DNA from: Antedon mediterranea
Taxonomy: Eukaryota > Echinodermata > Crinoidea > Comatulida > Antedonidae
Direction: 5' to 3'
Assembly: GCF_964355755.1 (NCBI RefSeq)
Contig: NC_092670.1
Span: 26,401,795-26,465,794, forward strand
DNA: 64,000 nucleotides
A model generated the notes under the pieces. It searched no databases, was not told the DNA's origin, and saw nothing but the letters and a program-made list of their open reading frames with translations. How positions within the stretch are numbered: position 1 is the first letter of the stretch; each line of letters opens with the position of its first letter. Positions 1 to 11,690 of this stretch are shown here, piece after piece. Both the position numbers and the translations under genes were made by a program.

Positions 1-1100
1 AATGTGTTGTTAGAGGGTATTTCTAAACCCTGTAAACCTAAAAAAAACCCAGCAAACCCCATTGAACCAATATAATGTGATTGAATCATGTAGTGTACAA
101 CTTGGTATATCAGTTTTTTTTATTTATCCTTTTCTTAGCACTATTTTGTCCATCAATTATCATGATATCAGTTTCATCTACTATTAGTCAATTTTTCAAA
201 GTTTATTCCTTATGGCCGGGAATCGATGTGGTTATGTTTTCACGGTGCGCAATCAAAATTTATGCGGTCTATGCGCGATTTAACGAAATCACGTTTGTAA
301 TCATAACCTTCACAAGTATGAATCACAAGTAAACAAAATTTGGTACTCCTAAATTTCAGGTCATACACTACAGTATTTCATCTTATGGCAAAACAATTAC
401 GTGCATAAATTTATATAACGCATGCAAATGCACACTTAAAATTTTCAAAATTGTCCAAATTTATTTTTGATGAAATTTGGAGTACATTTCAGGCAAAAAA
501 TTGCCATGAGTGCGCAGATTTTTTTACCCGCACTGCGTATTAAACATTAATGTCCGATTTCTGTTTTCCAACCTTTCTTTAATAATAATATCATCATATT
601 TTATTCACTTTTCAACTCGAAATTGCATTATACGAGCATGTCAAATGTGACAGGCTAGGCACGTGTAAGTTAACAAAATGGGGAAAATATACTAAAATTA
701 ATATAGATCGTCAGAATGCTTGAGAACACCTATTTTTCATTTCATTTTCTTGAAGTGTATGTATCATATGTATGATTTATTATGAAATTAAGAGAACAAA
801 AGTTGATTAAGGCATCATTAATTGCATATTAAATTTTTCTTAATTAATTTCGACAATCAAACAATGACATTTTCTTAGGCCGAAATAACAAACTTAACAT
901 TAACTTTCTTCCTTAAAATGTTCATATATCAAAGTTAAAAGTATATAGTTTGACAGTGCATCATTCTTTAACAATTTTTAAAGATGTCATCATAGTAAAA
1001 AATTATAATTCATTGCAGTATGTGATAATCTATCTTCATTAAAGTGGTTACTGCATAGTAAATACACCGAGGAATCTTTCTACAACTTTTAGTCAGTTGT
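1..1100. other. AT-rich non-coding DNA, no gene seen
   Basis: The stretch is AT-rich with stops in every frame and no recognisable protein motif. A segment around 250-540 has short GC-containing words like those inside the Helitron-like copies further on, so an old Helitron fragment is possible but not shown. No promoter, RNA gene or clean repeat boundary is visible. Confidence 0.5.
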
Positions 1101-1132
1101 GTGTGGCTCAGTGGTCTGTGCTCGTGTCTATG
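1101..1132 (+). repeat. Possible tRNA-like SINE fragment, left part
   Basis: The sequence TGGCTCAGTGGTC resembles the A box of a tRNA-derived SINE promoter. Just after it the element at 1133-2177 interrupts the sequence, which resumes at 2178. The second half, near 2190-2215, only weakly resembles a B box, so a SINE remnant is an inference from the A-box-like word and the context. Confidence 0.3.
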
Positions 1133-2177
1133 ACCCCATTTACACTTCAGCTTTTAGCGAGCCCGAGGCCGGCTCCGAGCCAAAAGTGCCCAAGTGTAAA
1201 CACTCTGGGAACAACCGAGCCGGCCTCGAGCCGGCTCAATTTTGAGCCTAGTCTGGAGTAGGCTTCGGGCCGGCAATTGCGGGCTTCGGGCCGGCACTTC
1301 GTATAGTGTAAACACTCGCGGTCATAAAATGAACGTTCTGGGTCAACCATAGTTTAAAGTTTACGAAACTTATTGCTGATGAACGGGAATTCTTCATTGA
1401 AATTAAATTGGTGAAGATGTATACGCCTTTTTCACGAAATGGAAGATATCTTCGATCGATAACAAACAATGCCGTGCAACAAAGCGTAACCAACAGGAAT
1501 AACATAGCGTTTTCAGGGGATTTCAGGACACCATGCAACACCTATGCTTATACACTGTGGTGTTTTTTTTCGATGGCCTTTAAGAAGTGAAAACAAATTT
1601 TCTAATTTGTTTCAATCACACAGTTATGTAGGCTAATCTTTAAAGAAAAATTTTGCCCATACGGCTGTCCGTTGAAGAGTTACGAATTAACGGAGTAACT
1701 TGTCCTCAGAAAATAGGCTGAAAACGCTATGTTATTTCTGTTGGTTACGCTTCGTTGCATGGCATTGTTTGTCATCGATCGAAAATGTCTTCCGTTTTGC
1801 GAAAAAAGCGTATTGATCTACTACTATTCTTCAGAAAACGAGACGCAAACATTAGTAGTAAAGCAATAATACAATTGTTTTGATCCATATTAAATACCGT
1901 TATTTGATTCTTTTTTGGCTAAATTTCGATAGGCCTAGGCCTAGTGTAGATCGACAACGTTTAATAATATTAACTTTTTAAGAGGGTTGGTGGGTGCACA
2001 TGAGTGGATATGACGTGAATATAGCGAAATCGTATCATCGAGCACACTTCCGTGAGAGCAAGTGTAAACACAATAGTAGAGGCCCGAGGCCGGCTTTTTG
2101 GGTAAGTGTAAACACATTGCGGGCTTCAGGCCGACTTGGGGCCGGCTAAGAAATCGTCGATGAAATGTAAATGGGGT
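1133..2177. mobile_element. Foldback / TIR DNA transposon, non-autonomous
   Basis: The element starts ACCCCATTTACACTT and ends with the imperfect reverse complement (AAATGTAAATGGGGT). It is flanked by the direct repeat CTATG (1128-1132 and 2178-2182); if one more base belongs to each end, the duplication is TAT. Inside, about 1416-1516 pairs with about 1718-1822 as a long inverted repeat, so much of the element folds back. Both ends carry repeated GTGTAAACAC words and GC-rich words like GAGGCCGGCT. No transposase is recognisable. Superfamily is uncertain; the shared (C)CCATTTACAC terminal style links it loosely to 31952-32350. Confidence 0.7.
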
Positions 2178-2182
2178 CTATG

Positions 2183-2507
2183 GCATTCAAGGTACCGAGA
2201 TCACCTTGGGAAACATCCGTATTGTTTGTTCAATTTTATTTCTTAGTGTATAGATTATACACATGATTTATAATGAAATCTAAATATAAAGTAACTTCTG
2301 TCTTTATTATTATGTAACAAATGTGGTTTATGACATTATTATACGCAGACGGATCTTTGATCGGATTATGATACCGGCTATTGTATTTGCGTTATTGCAA
2401 GATCCTATCATACATTATAAATAATTAAAGAATCTGAGAAAATCAATCATCAATATATCTTTTAAAAATCAATTATCTTTATTTAAATCAATGCATATAT
2501 AACTTAT
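2183..2507. other. AT-rich non-coding DNA
   Basis: Nothing recognisable beyond a possible SINE remainder at its left edge. The right part runs into a Helitron-like terminus, so it may be the body of a decayed Helitron whose internal sequence is too diverged to delimit. Confidence 0.4.
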
Positions 2508-2536
2508 AATTCGTCATAGTGACGAATTAAATCTAG
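2508..2536 (+). mobile_element. Helitron-like 3' terminus (subtype AATTCGTCA)
   Basis: A perfect 9-bp stem, AATTCGTCA with TGACGAATT, is followed after a few bases by CTAG and then T. A short hairpin just upstream of a CTRR end inserted before T is the accepted signature of Helitron 3' ends. The 5' end of this copy was not found. The same subtype closes the element ending at 54497. Confidence 0.65.
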
Positions 2537-2554
2537 TTAAAATTGTAATTGTCA

Positions 2555-4035
2555 ACAAATTTGAATAACGTGGGTCACTTATTTTTATCTCTACAGTAAA
2601 TTTCAATCTGTTATAGCTCCTCAGAATGAAAAGTGATACTCTGGAACGTGCTCTGGAAGCTGTTTAATTGTAGATATGAATTGATGTCACTATATGACCA
2701 GATAAATTTGAAAAGTTAGATTTTCATCTTTTGTATGATTGTTCACATTGAAAAGAGCACGCATCTCTAATCAACATATCCACATTTCTTTAACTTGTTA
2801 ATACATTGTTGGTCAGATTATTTTCTTCCGAAATCGCTATCTTCATGTTTTATTTTGATGACGTCATCATGTAAAAGGCAGGTCCTGTCACACCAAAATC
2901 AGTCCGGGCCAAAATCGGTCAGGCGGACCAGTTTTGGCTGCCAAAATCAGTCCGGGGGACCATTTATGGCTGCCAAAACGGAACCTGTCCGGCCGGACCA
3001 ATTTTGGCCGCCAAAACTGGTCCGGCCTGGATAAAATCGGTCCGGGCAGTAGGACTGTTTTTGGCCACCAAATATGGTCCGATCTTGCAAATATATGGTG
3101 CGCAAAATGAGTCATAATGTATATATCATTTAAAAAGGCCATGATTAGTCATTATATTGAAAACTACGGGGTTTTATTTGTTATTTTAATATTATAAATT
3201 AAGACTGTATTTTTTATCATCATTATTACTATTAGTAGTAACTCATCAATAATTAGTAGGCCTACTAATTTTTAGGTTTTTTGTGTACAATTAATTCTCT
3301 GCCTGTTTTGAATCCATTTTGTTCTTTTGTTTTTTTAACATCTTCGTTTCCCCATGATGTTAAAAACAATTTAATTTATTACTAATTTATGGTTAATCAA
3401 TCAATATCAATTCAGTACAATCATTATAAAACAATTATCCAATATTGATTAGGCTGAGGAAGGAAAAAGGCCTCAATCATAAAATAAAATCTGGCTGGCA
3501 ATATCAGCGTCTCATACCCGTTCATGTGAGTGTGTGGCAGGCTGAAATATGAGTGAACACCTACTGTAAGTCATGTTTTTAGATAAAATACATTTATTTA
3601 TAGTATTTATCCGACAAGATAACTTACTTATATATATCATGGGATATTTTTCTAGGCATAAACAACTTAAAACAGCATCATAGGCCTAGTAATTCGGACC
3701 GATTTTGGCAGTGGCGGACTGCTTTTGGCCACAACTTTAGAGCCAAAACTGGTCCGGCCGGACCGATTTTGGCCCCGGACCATATTTGTCGTGACAGTCC
3801 CATAATTTCACCTATACTATAACATAAATGCTGTATGTATGTATACAGATACTTTGTATTTATATACTACAGTATATGACACAAAATAGACAGAATTCAA
3901 CACTTTCAACAACAACATATTCTTCAGGTCATAATAATGACATAATCTTCTGTGCACAATATTTAAATGTATGACATGCATGTAGAGTTTGCTGTGTGGA
4001 TAACTAACTCATCAAAGTGACGAGTTCAAATCTAG
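2555..4035 (+). mobile_element. Helitron-like element, 5'-truncated, interrupted by a TIR element
   Basis: The body (GTGGGTCACTTATTTT, then a CTGTTATAGCTC word, then a GATGACGTCATCATG word) matches the copies at 9440-10561 and, reversed, 15986-17567. It ends in the hairpin AACTCATCA/TGACGAGTT at 4006-4026 and CTAG at 4032-4035, followed by T. The words GGATAACTAACTC precede the hairpin. The element at 2886-3796 splits it; the sister copy near 10330-10350 preserves the uninterrupted site. The left limit is approximate. Confidence 0.7.
2886..3796. mobile_element. TIR DNA transposon with GGTCCGG-CCAAAA palindromic repeats
   Basis: Termini are TGTCAC and GTGACA, extending into about 40 bp of imperfect inverted repeat that includes GTCCGGGGCCAAAATCGGTC. 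The flanks carry a 4-bp duplication, GTCC (2882-2885 and 3797-3800). The related Helitron copy at about 10340 has this site once and uninterrupted, which supports the boundaries. Both ends are built of repeated units of about 32-34 bp that alternate CAAAATCRGTCCGG with its complement. The middle (about 3140-3690) is AT-rich with no protein. I cannot assign the superfamily. Confidence 0.75.
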
Positions 4036-5690
4036 TTACCGGTAATAAAGAGTGTTGTAATTATTTTAGTATACAGTTCAAGGGCTATATTGTCTATAGA
4101 TTAGTAAATAATTAAAAGAACTCTTTGTACATTCTTGATTTATCAGCTGACAATTACTGTACAACAAATATGTGGGCAGTTTTGTTGAAAGCCTTTGAAA
4201 TATAAAGTGAAAGAATGTCTTTTCATTGCAAGAAATCTATTCATCTATTGTATCTTTTGGCCAAGTAAACCACCAACTGTGTGGTATGAAAATCCTTTTA
4301 TTCGATAACCACAAGATATGAGAAATATTACAAAAGCCAAAATGGAAAGGAGGTTAACTATAAATAAGAAACACATTTCTCATAATCATAAGCATACTCT
4401 ACCTGTTAATTACTCTGTTGGGAGTACTTAATAATAATATAATATTTAAATATTTATATAGCGCCAAATCAAATCCTGAAAGTTGCTAAATGAGTTTTTA
4501 AATACATTTTAAATTAATAAAAAATGGGTGAACATTTTAGGTGGGAGTTTGTTTTAAAGAGGGAGTAATAGTGGGCATATATACAGATAAACTTTATTCC
4601 ATCCTTCATAGGAAATTCACAAGGTCACAGTTCAAGAATACAATAAAGATGACAATTTTCATTATAAAATCATATGCCAGTAGTATAGAAACAAGTAAGG
4701 AAAAATGAAATGAGTATTCCTTTTATTGATATTTGTATTTGGCCTATGTTAAGCTTGCTCATTTATGAATGTTAACTCTCGCCTACAAACAAACGTATTT
4801 GTATATATGCTATGTACATTATGGATTATAAATAAATGAATATACAGCTTACATTAAGCTGGTTTAGTGGTTGATATGCCAATTCAATCATAATAACAGT
4901 TTCACAACAGAGAAGTGACCTCGATTCAAGTTGACATGTGTAATTGTTCTTTTCTATCCTGCTGTCAATTTATTAAATAATAATTTTATAATCACATGAA
5001 CAGCCCCATGCTAAACCCCATGTTATGTCTAAAATAATTAAATATTTCACCAGATGATATTCAAGATTAACATCAAAGTCATAAATAAATTACTGTATGT
5101 TTTCTCAATTTTCATAGCTATAAAATACCATTCTGTAGAAAGTATAATCAATTTTAATACAGTCTTCTATTGGAGTGACAGAAATTGTAATAGTCATACT
5201 TTTCAGTTTCTAACTGCTAAATATCATTATATACTTAACAAGAAATATTTCTTGCAAAAAACGCCCGCTTAACTTGATTAAAAACAGTTTTAATTATTGT
5301 TTTTTCTTCAAAAATAATGATTTATTATCAATTATTTTTGTTTAATAATCAGTAGAAAACATTTAGTGTAAATATAGTTTGGCCTACTGTACAGAACTAA
5401 AATATAATCATAATCAACTAAACTATAGTAATTTACATATTTCAGGGTTGGGGCATTACTCCCTAAGATCAAAATGACCTGGCCCACATACAGTACAGCT
5501 AAAAATTACTGCAACATACGGTAACCAACGTTCCAGCTTGGGAGCTGAAAAACTGGGTATTTGGAAACTTGGACTGGGCATACATACGTCTGGGAGAAGA
5601 TAATCTACAGTATGCTTTGTAAGTGAGGGTTGCCTATACTCACAAGTTGATCTACAGTAGGTCAAAAGGTGGTCAATAATCGCTATTTGT
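4036..5690. other. AT-rich non-coding DNA with a LINE/SINE tail-like fragment
   Basis: Mostly featureless. At about 4430-4475 the reverse complement reads GGCGCTATATAAAT followed by an A/T-triplet tail, the style of a LINE or SINE 3' end. The same tail word occurs at 39063. No gene is supported. Confidence 0.45.
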
Positions 5691-5853
5691 GTTGCAGCTA
5701 AAAACTGCTCTGCAATAATCGGTTAACACACGCAATGGAGTGTTTTTAATCAGTTATTTTTTATCGGTTATGTCATTTTGCACCGTTGCTACTAAAAAAT
5801 AATCGATTAAAAAATAATCGGTTAATAATCGTTTATTCCTGCTCAGCAGAAAT
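5690..5853. mobile_element. Harbinger-like MITE fragment, one end
   Basis: It contains TGTTGCAGCTAAAA, several repeats of AATAATCGGTTAA-type words, and the end-like sequence CAGCAGAAATAGATCCT. These words match the interior and ends of the elements at 13142-13512 and 30352-30791. The opposite end was not found. Confidence 0.45.
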
Positions 5854-5969
5854 AGATCCTACGATCAATAAACATTGTTTTCTTTTGGCTGTCAATTTAT
5901 CATTGTCAAAACAATCCTCATTTTTGGCGAATGTTGTGTTTAGATGAAAAATTGTTTGATAGTGAGTAA

Positions 5970-6798
5970 GGGCCTGTTTCTAAAAAGAACGGTTTTTTGG
6001 AAACCGGTCTCGGCTGTTGTTTATAAATAAAGATCGCGTTGCAGCCCAATTTTTACTCCAATAAAACCGGTTCCGTCCATGTGCGTTCGTTATGAATGAC
6101 GTCATTATATACACCACAATGCAGTTCGTTAGGCGGAAGCGTGATTGGATCGAGGTCATGTTTACTTTTTTTCGTATAGCGCGATCCCCAAGAAATAGCA
6201 TCCATTTCATCATAAAAGGGGGAATTATTACCTGAAACATTATTGTGGTCCTTGGTTAAAGTATAGGTACGTCGCACCCTCTGATATTGTCAAGTTGAAC
6301 TCGTCTAGCTTTCACACGCTTTACAATATTCTTAAAAACATGTAGGCCTAGGCCTACGTGAGTCTTTCTTCCGACTCCCGACAAGTCCCCTCATCTTCTT
6401 CCCTTCACATATTTTTTACGAACCTCGTAATGGCATCGGTCAACATTTTTTAGTTAAATAAAATACTCACTATCTAGAGAAATAAAAATGACTTAGGCCT
6501 AGGTCCTATCGCGCGGGTTTGACTGCGAGTTGACCGCAATCGTCCCAGTGCAGCAGACTGCAGAGTTCAGTTTTTGGGGTCAAATTGAGACCGCGATTGT
6601 GTTGCAGCTAAAAATTGCTCCGAGGAAACCGGTTTCAGAACGGTTCTTTGCGATCGAGACCGCAATCAATTGGGGTTTTTGAAACCGTTTTTAAGATCGG
6701 TTCTTTTTTGTGGGGACCCATTTCTGCTGGCAAGAAAAAACGGTTCTTGAAAAGAACGGTATTCAAAACCGTATTCTCTGCTCTATAGAAACAGGCCC
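5970..6798. mobile_element. Harbinger-like non-autonomous transposon
   Basis: The element starts GGGCCTGTTTCTA and ends with the reverse complement TAGAAACAGGCCC. It is flanked on both sides by TAA (5967-5969 and 6799-6801), the 3-bp TWA target duplication typical of PIF/Harbinger. Inside, on the minus strand, is a Myb-like protein remnant (6194-6253). Repeated words such as AAACCGGTTTC and AACGGTTCTT fill the rest. It is about 829 bp long, too short and broken to encode a transposase. Confidence 0.85.
6194..6253 (-). pseudogene. Harbinger Myb/SANT-like protein remnant
   Basis: The minus strand encodes KDHNNVSGNNSPFYDEMDAI inside an open frame from 6277 to 6053. The run KDHN..SGN....PF.DE.DAI resembles the end of the Myb/SANT-like DNA-binding domain encoded by the second protein of Harbinger transposons. 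Only this short block is recognisable; the rest of the frame is unrelated or decayed. It sits inside a TAA-flanked Harbinger-like element, which fits. Confidence 0.65.
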
Positions 6799-6801
6799 TA
6801 A

Positions 6802-7542
6802 GTTTGTCAGAAATTATGAATTTTGTTTACTGTGGGAAAAGTCTCTAACCGGAATATGTACAGTTTAGGACTGCATTTATTTCAGATATTTACATTACAC
6901 AACATATTTACTGTACTTATACTGATTGTTAAAAAAATATAATTGATTACAAATCATTATTTCCTATATTTTTAAATAGAATATCAATTAAAAAGCATCA
7001 ACAATTAAATTAAAACTGTTAAATGACAGGAACACTGCTAAAATCTTAAAGATGTCAAATGCAGTCTTGTCAATTGATTTCACTAATAATTGTGTACTAA
7101 TTGTTTAATAATTGAGTTTTAATTCTACAGTATTCTTTTTTTAGCTATAATTAACTTTCTTCTTTCAGCATTATATGTCTCTAGATAAGGAAAACACCAA
7201 CATACCAGTTCTGATTTGGGAATAGTAGTAGGCTATTTCTAACAAAATAAGACAGTTTATCATTTCTTCTCTAGTAAACCTAATACAGTACATTAACATT
7301 TACTGGTATTAATCTAATTAATCAAACAATAACTGACACATAAATAATAATTATATTATAACATATGTTTACAAGATAACATGTTACTTTTAATTAAAGA
7401 CATAAATTGAATTAAAATATGAGTTGATTCATTTCACATTATATATGGTGACATTTTAAATTAATTATCCAAAAACAGATAAAAACTGAATAATAACAGT
7501 TTATTAGTTTATGGCAATAGAAAGATTGTTTTCAATATGATC
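6802..7542. other. AT-rich non-coding DNA
   Basis: No recognisable gene, RNA or bounded repeat. Stops are dense in all frames. Confidence 0.5.
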
Positions 7543-8122
7543 CACAATGACGTTTTGTAAAAATAATGCATAAATATTACTTTAAAAACATTAAATAGTC
7601 TTAAATGTATGTTTTATGGTAAATTATGATAAAAAGAGAAAAACAATGCACTACCTAAAGTAGCTCGCAGTGAATGTCCTCTGGTCCTTAGGCCAAGCCT
7701 AGCTAGGCTTAGTTTTGTAGGCCTAGCTGGTAAACATCGGTAATGATTGTACGAACATCGTACGCTAGCTATAGGTCTAGCCTGACGTTGTATAGTTGCT
7801 GCATTAATTGTCTTTCTGTTTTTGAGTTGCCGTTGATACAAATTGGGAAACCCGGTATTTTTGTGGAAAAGTTAGGAGTCTTCCATTTGTTTTGGCCTCA
7901 CGAGTCACGATTGATAGAAAAGTGGGTGAACTACAGAAAAACCAAAATATCAATCCGCACACAATGCATGTTGGGATTTATAGCGGGCCGCTTAAATTAT
8001 TAGAATCGTCTTAATTTTAACAAAAAAAGTTATCTCAATAAATAGGACCATATAGTATTTATTATTACATTAAATTTAGTTTGTGACCTTAAATTAGATC
8101 TAAAAGAACGTAGGGAATTGGA
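7543..8122 (-). mobile_element. Kolobok-like MITE (626-bp family), nearly complete
   Basis: It follows the family order on the minus strand: GACGTTTTGTAAAAATAATG end, AATGCACTACCTAA, an AGCCTAGCTAGGC block, the palindrome around CGTACG, CTTCCATTTGTTTTGG, TATAGCGGGCCGC, and the AACGTAGGGAAT end. The outermost TTAA and AGACCCC bases are worn away at both ends. Confidence 0.75.
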
Positions 8123-9118
8123 CGATAAACAACTTTTTTTTATGCACTTGTCTTATTTTAAATGTTGAAAAGTTGTAATTAAACCAACAACTTGGCATAT
8201 ACTGTACACAGCTTTTAATATTATATTAATAATATGTATATCCCAACTATGAAAATTAAAAACTTAAATAGTTAATACAGGTATTAAATACAAAATAAAA
8301 TTAAAAACCTACAGAATAAAGTAACACTCCATTAGACATTGCTGTGGGAGGCTGGGGATATACAAATCCACTGGTATCAAAATTCTTCATGTTTTCCTGA
8401 ATATTTATAGTAGTATAGCAATATAGTGAAACTCCCCGATTTCGATAAGCCACCTAAAATTGATCCTATGATAAACAAGTCCACTATACAGCCTTCTCTG
8501 TACGTACTAGTGTATAAATTGCAAAGTGAAGTATGCCAGTAAGCCTGTGTGAGGCAAGCCAGCATTTGTTCTTGATGTTTCACTTGACTGGACAACAGTT
8601 ATTTTACAGTAATGAGATCTAAGAGAATGTGTGTTCTACTCAGCTGGGAGTAAACTTTCCTCAAGTCATGTGGGCTTTAAAGAGACACCCAGGAAGGTGA
8701 ATTTTAAGCCTGAATATTTCTGGATAAGCTCTTTACTGAAATTTATCAGGAAATTGAATATATCTTTTATCATGCTATTGGAAAACTCCCTACTGTAATC
8801 TAGAAATTAAAACATACTAGTATTCTCTTTTACTATTTTAACTCCCGGACCCTGGTATAACTATTGCAATAGTTACAGATAGCCTGGCTATATTTCTTGT
8901 ATAGGTCGAAAGGGGAGGGGGGGGGGGGAGACATGGAAACAGGACAATCAGCATAGTATTTCATCAATAAGCAAGGTAAAGGTGCCCAGAGTCACTATAA
9001 AATTCAGTACAATTAAGTAGGTTTACTACCCCATAATGTGTGTAATTCCCAGCACTCTTTTTTCAGGTACCGGTACTGTAAACTTAAGTGATAAAAGAAA
9101 TTACTCCTAGTCCTACTG
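8123..9118. other. Non-coding DNA with a G run
   Basis: No gene is seen. A run of 12 G lies at 8917-8928. The remainder is AT-rich. Confidence 0.5.
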
Positions 9119-9122
9119 TTAA

Positions 9123-9436
9123 AGACCCATTCCCTACAATTTGTGACGTTTTGTAAAAATAATATATATATATTACTTTAACTGTGTTTAGGCCTAGCTA
9201 AGCTTAGTTGTGTAGGCCTAGCTGGTATTCGTCGGTAACGTACGAACATCGTACGCTAGCTATAGGCCTAGTCTGATGTTGTATAGTTGCTGCATTAATT
9301 GTCTTCTGTTTTTACCAGACTCCGTTGATACAAATTGGGGGAAACCCGGTATTTTCGCTGAAGAGTTAAGAGTCTTCCATTTGTTTTGGCCTCACGATCG
9401 ATAGAAAAGTGGGCAAATTACATAAAAAAAACTAAA
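9123..9436 (-). mobile_element. Kolobok-like MITE, truncated
   Basis: It begins after TTAA (9119-9122) with AGACCCATTCCCTAC, the family end, and runs through the AGGCCTAGCTGG and CGTACG blocks to GAAAAGTGGGCAAATTAC. It then stops where Helitron-like sequence begins, so the two insertions or a deletion meet here. A central stretch of the family is also missing near 9180. Confidence 0.75.
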
Positions 9437-9439
9437 AAA

Positions 9440-10561
9440 TATATATATATAATAATATGAAGTTGTGCAGCATTTATTTTTTAAGACGTCAGAGTTGCGC
9501 AACATGACTTACGTACGATTTTATGAATTTCAATGATTGATCATAGATTAAAAGCCAAACATTATTTGTTTATGAAACTTCGTGAAAATTTAAGTCATAT
9601 TATGCGCATTTAAAATTTCAAAATGCGCAAAATGTCATCGTTATTGCTCATCACATTCAATAGAGCGCATCTCGCTTATCCGTATTCCATTTCCCCCGAG
9701 ATTTTAATATTGTCTAGGTCAATCAACTATCTTTCGCATGAGTTACAAATATTTTAATTTTTAATATTTTAATTTCTATGACCTCATAATGTCTAAAAAT
9801 TTAAATAACATGGGTCACTTATTTTCATCTTTACAGTAAATTTCAATCTGTTATAGCTCGTCAGAATAAAAAGTGAAAATCATTATTAAAATGTTTTCTG
9901 GAAGCTATTGGATTGTAGATACGAATTCATGTGTTATTTTGACAATCAAATGTTGTGACGTCGTAGTCCATCACATATAAAGCGCATCTCGCTTATCCGT
10001 ATTCTATTTCCCCTGAGATTTTAATATTGTCTAGGTCAATCAATTATCTTTCGCATGAGTTAAAAATATTTAATTGTCATGACATCATCAAGTCTAAAAA
10101 TTAAAAAAACAGGGATCACTTATTTTCATTTTTACAGTAAATTTCAATCTGTTATAGCTCGTCAGAATAAAAAGTGGATTTCATCTTTTGCGTGATAATA
10201 GTTCATCACATTTAAAAGAGCGCACATCTATATTCTACGTATTCGAATCCCTTCAACATGTTAATATGTTGTTGCTGAGATTATTTTCTTCCGAAATTGC
10301 TATCTTCGTGTTCATTTTGATGATGTCATCATGTTAAAAAGGCGGGTCCTGTAATTTTACCTATGCTACACTGTATGTATGTATGTATACAAAATTTAGT
10401 GTATACAGTATATACACAAAATAGGGAGCACACTAACATTTTAATTTCTTCAGGTCATAATGACATAATCCTTTTTTCTGTACGTAATCTTGTAATGTAT
10501 GATGTGCACATGGTTTGTCGTGCGGATAACTAACTCGTCAAAGTGACAAGTTCAAATCTAG
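9440..10561 (+). mobile_element. Helitron-like element, 5'-truncated
   Basis: The left part (GAAGTTGTGCAGCAT, then GTTGCGCAACATGACTTACG) is the reverse complement of 17340-17420. The interior repeats a 230-320 bp unit: AAGAGCGCATCT-type words recur near 9650, 9972 and 10205. It ends GCGGATAACTAACTCGTCA, AAG, TGACAAGTT and CTAG (10558-10561). It lacks the 5' hairpin seen at 17543-17567. Confidence 0.8.
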
Positions 10562-11249
10562 AACTTAATATATATTTATTTATATAAAATAGTATAAAAA
10601 TATTAGTGGTAGAAACAGGGGACTAAATCGGTAGCCTACTGCGTGATTTTGTAGGGTTGGCAGGTATGCATAAGAACAACATATGTTATTATAAATATAC
10701 TGTACAAAATATTGTAAATTGTTTAAAATGGATAGGAAAGGTTTTTGAAATTTTGAAGAAATTACTTTGTATGAATCTTTTTAATGTTAATAAACAACAC
10801 ACACAAAATTAGAACTTGAGAAATAAACAAATTAAATTCAATATGAAACCTCCGTAAAATGAATAAATGAATGACACGCCATCTTAATTTTTATGAATGT
10901 TCTATATGCAATGTCCAAAACATTTAGTATGAGAGGCAAGCTTAAAAATGAATTGATTTAGATGTTCAGCTAATAAAATGATATTGCAAGGAACCCTTTC
11001 ATATCCATTTTAAGCTATTTTACAAAAACATGTTTATATAATACTATTCTTGAAACGAAAGTAAAATATATAAAGAGGCATACATTTTGTGGCCATATTA
11101 TGTTATTAAAAATGTGTATGAAAAAATAATTTATATAACATTAAAGATTCATAGTCAACATACAAATTTCATAATAATATTTGACATACAGTACGGTATT
11201 TGCTTTTGTCAGTTCTGTGGATTTACATCGCAATGTAATTCACTTAAAA
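10562..11249. other. AT-rich non-coding DNA
   Basis: No gene or bounded element is recognisable. Confidence 0.5.
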
Positions 11250-11690
11250 ACACTAGACCTGCAATTTTTGACGTTTTGTAAAAATAATGCATATATAACT
11301 TTAAAAACATGAAACCAGGTCATTTCTTGTCTTATATGTGCGTTCTAAGGTTAATTATGATAAAAAGAGAAAAACTATGTACTACCTATAAGTAGCTTGC
11401 GTTGAAAGTTCTCTCGTAGGCCTAGCTTATTTGGGCTTAGTTTTGTAGGCCTCTTGTAAAAAGCGGTAACGTATGAACACAGTACACTAGCTATAGGCCT
11501 AGCCTGACGCTTTCGCATTGCTGAATTAATTGTCTTTCCTTTTTTGGCAGAATCTGTTAATACAAATTGGACAAGAACTGGTATTTTACCTGAAAAGTTA
11601 TGGTTCTTTTGTTTGTTTACCATTTCAAGAGATCAATCGAAGTAGGTGCATCACATCAAAATATGAAAATATCAATCCATGTGCGATGAT
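11250..11690 (-). mobile_element. Kolobok-like MITE, truncated
   Basis: Starts near AGACCTGCAATTTTTGACG and follows the family order (TTAATTATGATAAAAAGAG, CACTAGCTATAGGCC, TAATTGTCTTTCC, CAAATTGG) until about AATATCAATCC. The right end is missing. Confidence 0.7.

Noticed and set aside
9640-10220. Repeated units as a CRISPR-like or satellite array
   Set aside because: The irregular 230-320 bp units are internal repeats of the Helitron-like element and recur in its other copies.
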